This document shows, in pieces, positions 12,448 through 24,732 of a stretch of DNA of 64,000 nt (positions are counted from its first letter, which is position 1; the number at the start of each line of letters is the position of its first letter). The DNA comes from Gigaspora margarita (Eukaryota; Glomeromycota; Glomeromycetes; Diversisporales; Gigasporaceae), in contig WTPW01000930.1 of NCBI GenBank assembly GCA_009809945.1, positions 1-64,000 of the forward strand, in the 5' to 3' direction. A model generated the notes under the pieces. It saw only the letters and a program-made list of their open reading frames with translations, searched no databases and had not been told where the DNA came from. Position numbers and translations under genes: made by a program.

Positions 12448-14300
12448 TTTGAGATTTTAAGTATTGGGACACATAATATTAATGGAATTAAGCAACAACT
12501 CTTTCTGACGATCATATTTTCTGATGGAAGAAACAAAAAGTTTTTTGTTGGAGCGTTGCCTGTACTTTTAGTATAGTAGGATAACATAGTAGGCAGTTTT
12601 TATAAAGGTTAATTGCTTTTCCTCGGGGACTCCTTTGTATATTTGGCACGCAAGCCAGAAGTGTTGGTTGTGCAAGATAACTGGCAAAGCACTCTTGGTA
12701 CAAGAAATTCTGGTGGAGAGCAAGAGCTTCTTTGTCGACGAAGGCTACTGTGGTAAAACAGTAGAGAACAACAAAAAAATGAGTTTTTCAGACTATACAC
12801 TCCCTTAGTCCAAGAGAGAATTTACGAACCCCTTTTACCATATTCTCGCTGAGCTTTTTTTTTTTGACTAGAATTTTGGCAAAAAAGTGGGAAATCCAGT
12901 GTACCCCTTCCAAAAGATCGGCATTGTTGTTTCTATCCTAATCGGGAAGAAGGCATGCAAGGTGGTAAACAGGAATGATGCATGATGAGATAGTAATGCA
13001 AAGATGTAGGCCGGTCGGGTTTAATTGAATTCTAGATTTTTCTTTTTTTTCTTTTCTTTTTGTACATATAACATATTCATAAATAGATATTTATATAGTG
13101 TTATATAATTTTTATCGTTTAGTGTTTAGACGTACTAGCACTTTCATTTTCTATTTTTTCATGACTTTCTCTTAGTTCTTCTCTTTTGTTTTTTTTTTTG
13201 GGTTGTTTCTATTTTTGGGTTTGTTTGTTGGATTCATTTAGTTGTATATTCTCCCCTTTTTTTTTTTATATATCCTTTCTTTTTCTTCGTCATTATGAGT
13301 AGCTCAAAGATGAAGTTTTTTGAAGGATTAGAATATGAAGAGGAAGCTGAGAGCCTCATCGTAACTTTGGAGAAGTATAAGGTCAATAACTTAAACTAAT
13401 TCTTGGTAGACAAACATCAGTGCGGTAGCCAGACTTGGGTCTTTGTAAAAAGATCAGGTTCTGTACAACCATAGTATTTAGTTTGCTAGTTGATTTTCTT
13501 TGATTTTTGGCAATTTGTATTAATTTTGGTTAAACTAATAAAGCTGGTGCAAGTGCTACTCAAGGTTCAAAAAAAAAAATATATATTAATGGGATTAAGT
13601 CGAATCAAGGTAAATTGGATTTCATAATAGAATATATGAAGGAATTGAATATAGATATTTTAGGTTTGGTAAAACGAATTTATCAGAAAAAGAGAGAAAA
13701 TTTGCACTAGAAAAGTTCAAGAACTTTTATAGATTTTGGTCAGCAGCAGATGAAAATAAAGCAAAAGGGTCTGGAATAGGACTAATCATAAATAGAAAAC
13801 AGGAAAATCATATTGCAAAAGTAGAAAAGATATGTCCGTATATCTTGTCAGTACTGATATTATTCAAGGGGGTCAAAATTGAGATTAAAACAGTTTATCA
13901 AGCTCTGAATAACCAGAAAATAGAAGAAAGGATCCTCAAAGTTTTAAAAAAAGCTTTCAGAGAAACAAGGCAGGTTGAACAAGCATCATGTAATTATAAG
14001 AGACTTTAACCAAATAGCAGAAAAAGCGCTAAAGAAAAAAGGAAAAGAAAAAGAGAACCCACAGAAAAGACCTAAATGTCTAGATCTACTATCTTCTTAT
14101 AGTTACATAAATACCTTCCGAGAAATGAATCCATATAAAAAAATTTTTAGTTGAAGATGGAACGAACAGGCTTCACGAATTGATTACATATGGACAAGTA
14201 GTTTATGGAGTAACCAAGTCATAGATAGCAAGATAAAAGACATGTCCTGTGTATCAGGAAGTGATCACAACCTAGTCCTGGCTAGAATAGTAACCAATAT
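12448..14300 (+). pseudogene. LINE APE-like endonuclease domain, interrupted by an insertion
   Basis: Before the insertion the frame reads EILSIGTHNINGIK, the first endonuclease strand. After the insertion it resumes without loss as SNQGKLDFIIEYMKELNIDI, so the join is clear. Further motifs are VIIRDFNQIAEKA (the GDFN-type active-site region, Gly replaced), SRIDYIWTSS and the terminal SGSDHNLVLARI, which holds the catalytic His of this nuclease family. A Trp codon has become a stop in the segment before NEQASRIDY (FS*RWN, where FSWRWN is expected). The domain nicks target DNA to prime reverse transcription (family knowledge). This copy is dead. Confidence 0.75.
12493..13582 (+). mobile_element. 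Retroposon of about 1.09 kb inserted in the LINE endonuclease
   Basis: The insertion is bounded by a 17-bp target duplication with one mismatch (12476-12492 and 13583-13599, ATATTAATGG[A/G]ATTAAG) and ends in a short A tract, the mark of LINE-assisted retroposition. Its first bases contain CTCTTTCTGACGATCA. The same head begins the element at 37791-38900 read on the other strand, so the two are one family. It carries a T-rich middle and a 34-codon frame near 13295 (MSSSKMKFFEGLEYEEEAES). No enzyme is encoded, so it must use another element's machinery. Confidence 0.8.
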
Positions 14301-16440
14301 AGAGAAAAAAAAGGTAATAGGATAACAATTACGAAAACGTAAAAAAGAAAAAAGGGTGCAGATAGATTTAGAAACAGTAACAGAAGAAGAATAAGAGAAC
14401 TTCAGAATGGGTCTAGACAGAGATTTGTGTAGTCAGAACAAAAACAACAATATAAATAGAGACAGTCTGGACAGCATGTGGGAGATAATCGTAAAATTGT
14501 TAATCCAGGCAACAACAAAATACCTTCCAAGAAAAAAGAATAAATCTACAACTGAAACATGTAATCCAGAAACAAGAGACAAAGAAGAGGTGGATATTAG
14601 AAAAAATATTAAGGCCCTAGGAAAAATATAGCAGAAGCTGAGAAAAGAAAAAGGAAGTCTGATGACAGAGCAAAGGTGGCTATGCACAGATATAATAGAA
14701 AGAAGAGAACTCAACAAATATGAACACATACAGATAATGGACCTATTGGTAGAAAAGAAGGTTGTAGGTTTCTGGAAGACACTAGTAGCACAGTTAAGTC
14801 TTCTACTAAAACATAAAGAAGACAAAAGAATAAGAGGGTATATTGAAGCTTGACATGACATAATCATCAAAAACTAGAAAAAAATACTAGCAAGCTTATT
14901 AGATAGACCATACATAAAGAATAAGCTAAATAAAATCATAGTCCGAGATGAGGCTGACGAACTACGCCTAATAAATAAACCTAAGGAGGTGCTAGAAACA
15001 ATATGTGACCACTTTAGTAGTCAATATAAAGAAAGAAAGATCAAAGCAGACGATATGCCAGTAAAATGGCAAAAAGCATATAGGGCCCAAAAAAGTATCA
15101 AGGCAGAATGGTAGAATGAAGTTAAAAAAAAAGTGACTCTAGAAGAATGGGATAATGCGGTAAGAAACACAAAAAACAATTTGGCACCAGGGTGCTCTGG
15201 CATCATATACCCACTATTAAAAAGAATAGGAAAAAAGCCAAAAAACTATTAACAGAACTGGCATCAGCGTGTTAGAAAAAGGGTTAGTCCCAAAAAATGG
15301 AAAGCAGAACTGCTATATCCGATCCCCAAAAACGAAAGTGGAATTACAATCTAAACAATGTAAGGCCAATAGCTCTCATCAAAATCGTAAAAAAATGTAC
15401 AGTAAGAATTCTTATTGTCAGACTATGTAAAGCGCTAAAAGAAAAAGATATTCTACGTGAATTCAACTTTGCTAGACTACCAGGTGGTAGAACAGCAGAG
15501 CCAATTCATATAATTAACAACATAGTCAAAGATATGAAAGAATGAGAAAAAGAGTTATGGATTGCTTTTCAGGATATAAAAAAAGCATTTGACTCAGTTA
15601 GACTAAAAATGCTGAGACTGGCCATAGATAGAATAAAGATCTACTAAACATAAGCTCGTTCATAATAGAGCTGTTTGACAAATGTGAAATAGAAGTAATT
15701 ACTGGAATAGGGAATACAGCAAAGTTCTAGGCTATAGATGGCAAAGATAAGGGAGAAGTAATTTCTTTTTTGGTCTGGCAAATATTTTACGACCCCTATT
15801 AACCAAAGTTCAAAACAGAGCAGAACTAGGATACGAGATGTCAATCAACTGGCCCACAAATATTTATGAACTAAAATGCAATATGATAAGTTGGCAATAG
15901 TCAATTCTAGCATATGCAGACGATACAGTGTGGCTAGAAAAGTCCAAAAGTAAAATGACTGATATAATTAAATTAAAGAATGAATTTTTCGAAATCAATG
16001 ATATCAAAATTAATGCCAGCAAATCTGAATTAATTGTTATCAACTCAAGATCAAAGAAGGTCAACTCAGGAAAAAATGGTGAGATACAAATAGAAGGTGC
16101 CAACATTAAAGAGAAAAAGACACAAGATACCTAGGAATCTGGCTATTAGAGAGAAAAGAAAAAGAGTATTATATTGAGATTGAAGAAGGGAGGTATTGCA
16201 AGTTACAAGAGCATTATAGAAGAAAAGAATGACACTCAGTCAGTTGGTGTACATAAACAACAGGATGTTAATTCCTAGACTAGAATATTGCCTTCAATGT
16301 CATATATTGCCTAAAAACACATGCATAAGATTATACTAACCAATGCTAATAATGATCGAAAGCAAAGAAAACTTGGCAAAAACTCTAGCAACCTCTATCT
16401 CACACACAAAAATATCGTAGGGGCTAAGACATTATAGCAG
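14300..16440 (+). pseudogene. LINE reverse transcriptase domain relic
   Basis: Reverse transcriptase motifs appear in order but in different frames: WKAELLYPIPK with NNVRPIALIK (about 15.30-15.38 kb), LPGGRTAEPIHI, the first catalytic aspartate motif FQDIKKAFDSVRLKML (15566 onward), and the YADD box in SILAYADDTVWL (YADD at 15913-15924), followed by INASKSELIVINS. The order and spacing match LINE polymerases. Stops and frameshifts occur throughout, so no active enzyme can be produced. The 14.4-15.2 kb stretch is the linker and thumb-proximal region and is Lys/Glu-rich. Confidence 0.8.
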
Positions 16441-17439
16441 AACCAAATCTCACATCACTTTACCAAGTTGACAATAAGGTTAAATGATAATAGTGCGATA
16501 GGACAAACTACATGGATTAGATTAATGCAGAGCCAGCTAAGATGTAAAAGCAGAAAAAGTTTGCTAAAAGTCAGTAGTGCAAGACTATCAAAACATAATA
16601 TTAAAAACAAACTAACCTTTAACATCATCAAGCTAGCTAAGAGATTTGATCTAGAAATCAAGAAGAATACAAGAGCAGAGGTATTAAATTTTGCACAACA
16701 AGATGTAGAGTTGGCTAGTTTGCTAGAAAAACAGAGCTTAACTAGTTTCTACAAATGAAAACAAGCTACATATATACACAATAGGGCAATTGCTAGATAA
16801 GAATGGATCCAAAATGCTCACATGGCAGCAAACAAAGAAAATAAGAGGACAAAGATATAGTGGGAAAAAAGCAATCTGGTTCTTAAAGCTAGAACAAGAA
16901 TTAATATTGCAAAATTCAGAAACTAGAGAAATCAAGCAAAACTTTTATAAAAACCCTGAAACAAATGGTTTAATCTGCAAAGTTGATCTAGGAAAAATAT
17001 CAAGTGATAAAAGATTAAAAGAGTGGATCGTCCTCAGTGCAAAAACCTCTCAAAAGGATTGTGAGCTTGCAAAAAGAATAAAAACTAGCAACTGCTACTT
17101 CAACACTGGGTAAGGACAGAAAGCCCCTCGACACAAAGCCGGTTAATCAATGAATACCAAGGATGCAAGCTAGAATGAATACAAAGAAAAAATGTATGTT
17201 CTCTAAATCACTTAAGTATAACAAGAGGGTGGTCGACAAGAACCTTATAAAGAAAACCAAAGAAAATGAAGGAAAGCAGTACGAACTAGCGTGTGACTGG
17301 GCACACCTGATCCTGTTTGAGAAACCAACTCTGAGTTGAGAGAGAGATATAGAAAATCAACTAATTCCAACAGTTATAGTAAAGCCTTACGAAGAAGAGT
17401 TTATAGAAGACCAAATCGAGGAGGTAGACATTCAAAAAA

Positions 17440-17970
17440 GGCTAAAAGAAATTTGGATAAAAATTAGAAATGGAAAGAGATTCAAGGTTTTTTCAGATGC
17501 GTTATTAGACAATAGTAATTTAGGTTTAGAGAAAACAGAGTTAGGAATAGGATAGATCGTTAGTAGTATAGATTATAGGATAGAAAATATAGAATTTAGT
17601 TTTAAGTTCAGTGACTGGCCCGCCTCAACAAAAGCTGAGTTAGATGCAATATGGACAGCCTTACTAGTTATGCCATGTAAAGCAGAAGTTCATGTTCATA
17701 CTGATAGTGTATGCGCAATCAGCGCTATCAGAAAAGAAAAAAAGTATCAAGGACTCAGAAAGAACTGAAACTGAAAAATGGAAGTATATTATGAGCAATT
17801 ATAAGGTGTTGGAAAAAGAAAAAGCTAAAGCTTCACATGCACAAGGTTAAAAGCCATAGTGGTAATGAGCTAAACAAAAAAGCAGATAAGCTAGCTAAAA
17901 TAGGTACAAAAGATCCACACCTAATTAAAGTAAAATCAGAGCTGACAAAGACTATATCTGCCTATTCACA
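17440..17970 (+). pseudogene. LINE RNase H domain relic
   Basis: The peptide FKVFSDALLDNSNLGLEK contains the first catalytic Asp. KAELDAIWTALLVM holds the Glu, and VHVHTDSVCAISAI the second Asp. The late His loop HKVKSHSGNELNKKADKLAK follows from 17837. This is the D-E-D-H layout of RNase H, which removes RNA from the hybrid (family knowledge). One in-frame stop sits at GIG*IVSS, where Trp is expected (TGG to TAG), and the frame changes between the second Asp and the His loop. Confidence 0.8.
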
Positions 17971-18109
17971 ATGGGTAACTTACATCATTGACCAACCATT
18001 AAGAAAGTTCGTTAACACAGTAATGATAGCGCAATATGACGCAGAATGGGCATCCTTAAAAACCATGGAGGACATAGTACAGGAAGAAGAAGAAGCACTT
18101 TTGAGTAAA

Positions 18110-18960
18110 GGGAGATAGAGTGCACTATGTGATAACTTTTGTAGAAACAAAGGTCCCAGATGCACAAGCAAAAAGAAGAGTAGAAATTGGGTCTTCAAAT
18201 TAAATGCATCTCCAAGCAGCTCCTGAAAAAGGAAATACTCCACACAAGAAAGCCTGAAGTGTATGAGGCTAGTACGTATACCAGCTGTTTTAGAAAAGAA
18301 GAGTTGCAAGACCATCTAGCATCCTGTGAAGTTTATACAATCCTGTGGAAAAGAGTGAGAAATGAGATCTGCAGGAATATGATAAAAAAGGTAATAAAAA
18401 AAGGAAGACCTTAGTATGGTAGATGAAACAGTATAGGAGGAGACAATTTTCAGAAGTACTATTGAGAAAAAAGAAAAGAATGAGGCCATAATAATCAGAG
18501 GGCACGTCTCAAAAGAAATCGAGGAGAAAATCGAACAAGTACTTTGCAAAAAGCCAAAAGTGAAAAGACAAATCCTATACTGGTTGGTGCATAGTTTCTG
18601 GAAAGTGTTCTACAAACGAATCTGTTGCTTCAGGTGTAAAGTTTTTAACGAATGTGAGAAGGTGAATGGAATCTCAGCAAACAGAAGAAAGGAGAGCAAG
18701 ATAAGGAAATAGAAAATCCCAAAGGAGCAAAAAGGAAAAAAACAATTCTGAAGAAGACAAAGAAAATAGCCAGCCAGATAAAGGAGGGACCTTGCAGAAG
18801 AAAGAAGGCAAAAAAAAGAAAAGAAAGATTTTTGGAGTTGCAAAAGACATGATAAAGAACTTTTTATCTAGCTTTAGTAGACTGACTTGGTCATCACTTA
18901 TAAAGCCGGTATATAAGAAGGACAAAAATGTTAATAACTAATCGGTTCTGACAAGGCTAA
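18110..18960 (+). pseudogene. LINE C-terminal Cys/His motif and basic tail
   Basis: After RNase H the frame reads TSCFRKEELQDHLASCEVYT, a C-x-H-x-C pattern like the CCHC motif that closes many LINE polyproteins, then LWKRVRNEI. A Lys/Glu-rich tail follows to about 18.9 kb. The same motif recurs in the truncated LINE at 27.8 kb, which supports the assignment. The reading is broken by stops. Confidence 0.55.
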
Positions 18961-19390
18961 CAGCCACTGCCTGTTGACGTTTAAATTACTCTCAGTGAGT
19001 TGAGGGCTTTAAAAAGAGGGAAATGGCTGTTATGGCAGGTTGCACCTGGACTTCGTTGAGGTCAAGTGAGTCATTATTAGATATAGGAAAGTTTAAATAT
19101 ATAGTAATATAAATGTAAACTTAAACATATAAATGTTATTCCTTATAATAAAGGCAGGACCGCTAGTTAAAAATGTAAAAAGTATATACTAATTGTTAAA
19201 ATAGCTTTAACTGCTATTTCAATTTTATATAATTTTTTTTTGTTTAGAAAATTTAGTAAAATCAAATTTTTATATTTTATTTACTAGTTAGGCCACTCCA
19301 ATTTAATTCTTTGTCTAACATAACAAGTTCAAAATTTTTTGGGGGGGACTTAAACAACAAATGATTAGGTCCAGTTTTGGTCCAGCCAGG

Positions 19391-20132
19391 TAGGGATGTT
19401 AAGTGGTTCGTTCAGTTCAGTTTCGGTCCAGTCCCATAAAGTTCAAAGAAAAAAATGAACTGAACTGAAGTTTATAAACTTCAGTTCAATTTTAAAGTTT
19501 AAACTTGAGTTCATAAACTTAAAGTATGAACTTGAGGTTAACTTTGAAATTCAAACTCTAGTTCATGAACCTAAGTTCACTAGAGCTATTATCCGGTAAG
19601 AAATAATTATCCAGGCAGGTCAGATATTGTCTGACCTGCCTGGATAATTATTTTTTTACTTAGTCATGATAAATGTTAGATTTATAGTTGTTAGATGAAA
19701 CCTCGAAGTTTCATGCTAATAAAACTACGTACGTACTAACAAATTAAGATTGCATCATAACTTGCTGTACAATAGAATCATATGACTTTGCTGTAGCTTT
19801 GGTTGACAAAATGTCTTTCTAAGCATGCATAATATGTATGTACGTACGTTCGTACAAAGATTCGACATGCCGTATTACAAATTATATTTAATTTACTGAT
19901 AATTTCTTTATCATACGTATTACGATTTTGTTATAACCGGGTTCATATAAACTGAGTTTTCAACCCAGTTTTATAAGCTAAGTTTATAAACTGGGTTTAT
20001 AAATCAGGTTTATAAACTAGATAATAAAACTGGTTCAAGAACTTGTCATTAATTTTTCTTTGAATGAACAGCTAAAAAGAGTAGTTTGAACCAGGTTCAG
20101 ACCCAGTTCATTTGAACGACTTAACATCCCTA
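19391..20132. mobile_element. Non-autonomous hAT element with 8-bp TSD
   Basis: The ends TAGGGATGTTAAGTGGTTCG and ..GAACGACTTAACATCCCTA are flanked by the perfect 8-bp duplication CAGCCAGG (19383-19390, 20133-20140). The interior consists of diverged copies of AACTTCAGTTCA, GTTCATGAAC and GTTTATAAACT. A second perfect hairpin (19601-19653) and a TACG repeat (near 19840) lie inside. It has no coding capacity. Confidence 0.88.
19601..19653. repeat. Perfect hairpin, 24-bp arms
   Basis: AAATAATTATCC-AGGCAGGTCAGA and its exact complement are separated by the 5-base loop TATTG. It lies in the hAT element and is more GC-rich than its surroundings, so it is probably a younger insertion. Confidence 0.8.
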
Positions 20133-20689
20133 CAGCCAGGTTCGGAATAGGTTTGGTTCAGGTCTGGTCCAGGATCAGACCAGATTTAGACTCTAAATTT
20201 TATACAGACTGGTCTGAGTCTGAATATACTTATATTTATTTTTTGGTGCTAACAAGTTTACTTAGTGCATAAAGTTAGAATTAATTAGTAAAATTTTATA
20301 AATCATAAGATTTTATAGAATTTTTATTAATAAAATTTTATAAAATCTTATAATACACAAATTTTTATTAATTAATTCTAACTTTAACTTTATGCACTAA
20401 GTAAATATATTCAGCACCTAAAAATGCATTAAATTGGTAAAGTTATTTTTATTTTACGTAAAATTTGGAGAATAGATGCATAATTTTGCATTTTTGATCA
20501 AAAAAGTCAAATTTAAAGCATCTTTTCTCCAAATTTCAAGTAAAATAAAAACAATTCTGCTGATTTAATGTATTTTTAGGTTCTAAATAAGTTTATTTAG
20601 TGCATGTAGTTAGAATTAATTAGTAAAATTTTGTGAATCATAAAATTTTATAGAATTTTATTAATAAAATTCTATAAAATCTTATAATA

Positions 20690-20865
20690 CAGTCAGACCT
20701 CCCTAAATGCACATTGTCGGGACCAGCTCTAGCATGTGCATTTAGAGAGGTATTGCATTTAGGGAGGTAAAAATCTATAGATGTAATATTAGTTGGGCCC
20801 AAGAGAAGACGTGCATTTAGAGAGGTATTGCATTTAGGGGGGTAGCATTTAGGGGGGTCTGACTG
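20690..20865. mobile_element. pogo/Tigger-type MITE with TA TSD
   Basis: CAGTCAGACCTCCCTAAA and its complement TTTAGGGGGGTCTGACTG form the ends, flanked by TA on both sides (20688-20689, 20866-20867). Removing it restores CTTATAATACA, as in the neighbouring array unit, which proves an insertion. Inside, GTGCATTTAGAGAGGTATTG is repeated twice. Confidence 0.85.
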
Positions 20866-21066
20866 TACATAAATTTTTATTAATTAATTCTAACTTTATG
20901 CACTAAGTAAACATGTACAGCACCTAAAAATACATCAAATCGGCAGGGTTGTTTTTATTTTACTTGAAATTTGGAGAAAAGATGCTTAAATTTAACTTTT
21001 TTGATCAAAAATCCAAAATTATGTATCTATTCTTCAAATTTCAAGTAAAATAAAAATAACCCTACC

Positions 21067-21605
21067 NNNNNNNNNNNNNNNNNNNNNNNNNNNNNNNNNN
21101 NNNNNNNNNNNNNNNNNNNNNNNNNNNNNNNNNNNNNNNNNNNNNNNNNNNNNNNNNNNNNNNNNNNNNNNNNNNNNNNNNNNNNNNNNNNNNNNNNNNN
21201 NNNNNNNNNNNNNNNNNNNNNNNNNNNNNNNNNNNNNNNNNNNNNNNNNNNNNNNNNNNNNNNNNNNNNNNNNNNNNNNNNNNNNNNNNNNNNNNNNNNN
21301 NNNNNNNNNNNNNNNNNNNNNNNNNNNNNNNNNNNNNNNNNNNNNNNNNNNNNNNNNNNNNNNNNNNNNNNNNNNNNNNNNNNNNNNNNNNNNNNNNNNN
21401 NNNNNNNNNNNNNNNNNNNNNNNNNNNNNNNNNNNNNNNNNNNNNNNNNNNNNNNNNNNNNNNNNNNNNNNNNNNNNNNNNNNNNNNNNNNNNNNNNNNN
21501 NNNNNNNNNNNNNNNNNNNNNNNNNNNNNNNNNNNNNNNNNNNNNNNNNNNNNNNNNNNNNNNNNNNNNNNNNNNNNNNNNNNNNNNNNNNNNNNNNNNN
21601 NNNNN
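21067..21605. other. Assembly gap (N run)
   Basis: Unsequenced bases within the palindromic tandem array, a likely cause of assembly failure. Any open frame across it is an artefact. Confidence 1.
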
Positions 21606-22482
21606 ATTTTGGATTTTTGATCAAAAAAGTCAAATTTAAGCATATTTTCTCCAAATTTCAAGTAAAATAAAAAAACAATTCTGCCGATTTAATGTATTTT
21701 TAGACTCTGAACAAGTTTACCTAGTGCAATAAGTTAAAATTAATTAGTAAAATATTGTGAATAATAAGATTTTATAGAATTTTATTAATAAAATTCTATA
21801 AAATCTTATTATTCATAAAATTTTACTAATTAATTCTAACTTATTGCACTAGGTAAACTTGTCAGAGTCTAAAAGTACATTAAATCAACAGAATTGTTTT
21901 TATTTTACTTGAAATTTGGAGAAAAGATGCTTAAATTTGACTTTTTTGATCACAAATCCAAAATTATGCATCTATTATCCAAATTTCAAGTAAAATAAAA
22001 CNAACCCTGCNGNTTTGATGTATTTTTAGGTGCTAAACATGTTTACTTAGTGCATAAAGTTAGAATTAATTAATAAAAATTTGCGTATAATAAGATTTTA
22101 TAAAATTTTATTAATAAAATTCTATAAAATCCTATGCTTCATAAAATTTTACTAATTAATTCTAACTAACTTATATAATGTTNCTAGGTNTAGCATGACT
22201 GTATCATGCAGCTACTCTAATTTTGGTGATCTTTCTGTATGGGTTCATTTTAGTAATATGAAAAGTGAAATTTGAATCTAAAAGTTATATATATATATAT
22301 GTTGTTTAACTCTCCCCAATAATTTGCTCAATCTAGAGGGGGGGTTATGTTAAACATAGAATTAAATTGGAGCAGCCTTACCTTATAAATTTTAAACATC
22401 ATTTAAAAAATATTTTATTATATAATTTTTTAAATTTTTAATAAAAGTTATAAAAATAAGTGTTCTAATTATAATAAAATCA

Positions 22483-23726
22483 AGAATATTACTACAAATA
22501 ACCGGTGGTGATCATCACTGGTTACACAATATATACATAAATATATGTAATCTTTTTTTTTTTTTTAGTTCTTTTGATTTTTTATTTCAGTTAGTTTCCT
22601 GACTAATATTTTATATTTTTTTCAGGTTTTTTATCCAGTTCGATTATTTCCGCACCTTTTTTTTCATCTTTGAAGTCTCTAGTTTGACGCTTTTTTCTTC
22701 GCTAGTGCATTATTTGGAGCTTCTTTCATCATTAGTTCAGTGCAACTTTTGTTGCCAATGCAATATTTGGGACTTCTTTCGTCGTTGGTGTCGTGTTTCA
22801 TTAGTTAGAACTTCTTTTGACATTGGTGTTGCTCACTTAAGTACTTTTTTCGTCATTGGCGGTACGTTATTTAGATTTTCTTTCATTGTTGGCGCCTTCC
22901 ATTTTGATGCTTTTTTCTCTATCACTTGCTGTTTGAAACTTTCTTCGTCCATTTTACTAGCGTCGTATTTGGTTATTTGTTTGGCTAAGTATTTTTCATA
23001 TTTCTCTGTTTTTTTATCGTTACGTTATCGCATACTAATTCACTCTTTTCTTTAGTAGCATTTTGAATTCCTACTAATTCCTTTTTCAGGTAAAGGGTGT
23101 CGTTCTGTCTCTATCATTGATAATGATGTATTTGCCAATTTGTAATGATGCTTGTTCATCGTTTTATGTGTTGGTGTGTTTTAGTAAGCTGTTGTTATGT
23201 CGCGTTGGCAATATTACATTGCCCTCGGTGTTCTGTTATGTTTCACTACGTTGTTGGTATATCATGTTTGGTTTTTTGCGTTGGGTCATTAGTATTCGCA
23301 ATGTTGTAGTTGTAATTTAGCGTTTAGGGAAATTTAGGTTTAGGGTCAGAATTATAGTCAAGATCAAATTAGATTAAGCTTTAGGAAAGAGGAGCAGAGT
23401 GGAGGCGACAGCCGTAGCGAGCGACTACAGGGTGAGCGAAGTGAACTCTGTAGGTGTTGCTGAGCGTAAGCGAAGCTACACAAGTTGTGTCGCATATAAA
23501 ATGTGGTGTATATGATGTATAGTTGCTTTTGGTTAGTGCGTTTGCTCGAAAATATTAATAAATGCTCTATAGTTTAAAATATTAAAAAATTTAGTAATTA
23601 TGATGTGATCAATTCTGCAATACGTATGATACATTATGTGTTGATCGATATTCTTACTTTAATTGGTTATTCATTAGTCACATGATACCAGTGATCATCA
23701 CCACCAGTTATGGTTAGAAATATTCT
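22483..23726. mobile_element. TIR element carrying T-rich then degenerate-repeat cargo
   Basis: Ends of 40 bp (22483-22522, containing ACCGGTGGTGATCATCACTG; complement at 23687-23726) match at about 34 positions. The interior has a T-rich start (22550-22680), then degenerate repeats around CTTCTTTCGTCGTTGGTG (22690-22930), then the GC-rich cluster at 23390-23490. The frames in it do not resemble proteins. Confidence 0.7.
23390..23490. repeat. GC-rich cluster of AGCGAAGY words
   Basis: GTAGCGAGCGAC, GTGAGCGAAGTGAACTC and GAGCGTAAGCGAAGC lie within 100 bp of otherwise AT-rich DNA. It is inside the 22483-23726 element, and no gene is visible. Confidence 0.65.
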
Positions 23727-23770
23727 AAAATTAAAATTATTAAAATTATTTTTTTGAATTAATGTAAATG

Positions 23771-24134
23771 TACCTATAGGGTTAGGGTTCGGGCACAGGT
23801 AAAAAATTGAACATGCTCTTTAATGATCATGTAATGACAAACCATAACCCAATTAAATATCATAAAGATTATGAGTCACTAATAGTATTTCTATTCGTTG
23901 GTATATAAAAAGCCAACTAATAACTTGAATTAAACACCCTTTGCTTCTAACAAAATATAATCTAATCATGGTATTAAAACTGGCAAATTAGATTATAAAA
24001 GCAGATAAATTAAATTTAATATATATAATACATAGATTAGGGTTTCTATAGAATAGAATTAGAGTTAGGCTTAAGTATAGGCATGCCTTTTGACCATAAA
24101 GCATGCCCCTGTGCCCCGAACCCTATATAGGGTA
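23771..24134. mobile_element. MITE with telomere-like TIR
   Basis: The ends TACCTATAGGGTTAGGGTTC-GGGCACAGG and (inward) TACCCTATATAGGGTTCGGG-GCACAGG are inverted, starting with TA. The 364-bp interior has no gene. Confidence 0.6.
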
Positions 24135-24732
24135 CATTAAATTTTTTGTATCCTTTATTTTGATCATATGATATTACAAAAACTGTAATACTGATATAGG
24201 TTAGAGTTAGGGTAAGAACTATGTTAGGAATAGAGTTTAGGCTATTATATAGTAAAATCACTCAAAAAAAACTTTTTATTTATACACAGATGGTGGTTTA
24301 GTATGCAATTTCTTGCAAAATAAGCAATTTTTGTCAAAATAAAATGTTTGTTTTAAATTTTTCTGATCATATAATGTTACATCTAATCTTAAATTTCATG
24401 ACGATCTATATAGATCACATGATGGGGTATATATACCTTAGGGTACATATAAATAAACTCTTAAAATTAATATAATATATAACAAATAATTTCAATTTAA
24501 AATTTTTACTAACTTTTATTATAAAATATTTGTTTAGATTCTATATATAAAAATTAGATGAAATTTTTTTAAATTTTAAAGTTATTAAATTTTGATAAAT
24601 TTGTTTATCTTTATAAATTTTAATAATTAAAATTAAATACTAAATCTCTACAACTTTTATTAATAATTTTAAAAAATATATTTAACAAAAAATTTTTAAA
24701 TCTTGGCTAAAAATCAAAGACCTTATATGAAT

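Larger units (their letters stand above)
11000..19080 (+). mobile_element. Decayed LINE (non-LTR retrotransposon), near full length
   Basis: A non-LTR element runs left to right with domains in the standard order: RRM-like ORF1 (about 11.1-12.3 kb), APE-type endonuclease, reverse transcriptase, RNase H and a C-terminal Cys/His motif, followed by a 3' region near 18.95-19.08 kb. The APE + RT + RNase H order fits the I/Tad group of fungal LINEs (family knowledge). A 1.09-kb retroposon interrupts it at 12493-13582. The coding parts have many stops and frameshifts, so the copy is dead. The 5' end is estimated from the first ORF1-like peptide, and neither end nor its own target duplication could be fixed. 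The 3' end abuts a TIR element that starts at about 19288. Confidence 0.85.
20233..22170. repeat. Tandem array of palindromic units, about 330 bp each
   Basis: Each unit joins two palindromes. One starts at GTTTACTTAGTGCATAAAGTT and turns at TTTATTAATAAAA. The other contains AAATTTGGAGAA..GATCAAAAAA..TTCTCCAAATTT. Unit starts near 20243, 20577, 21700 and 22028 give a spacing of about 330 bp. The array is broken by a pogo MITE and by the gap. Confidence 0.8.
19288..22381. mobile_element. Outer TIR element, about 3.1 kb, heavily nested
   Basis: Inverted ends of about 40 bp (left from 19289, GGCCACTCCAATTTAATTCT; right ending at 22380, read inward, AAGGCTGCTCCAATTTAATT) agree over most of their length and continue through TAACATAAC. 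They enclose the hAT element, a tandem array of palindromic units, a pogo-type MITE and the assembly gap. Because the gap lies inside, the true length is unknown. No protein is visible. Confidence 0.6.

Noticed and set aside
21034-21661. Open frames of about 200 codons
   Set aside because: They run through the N gap.
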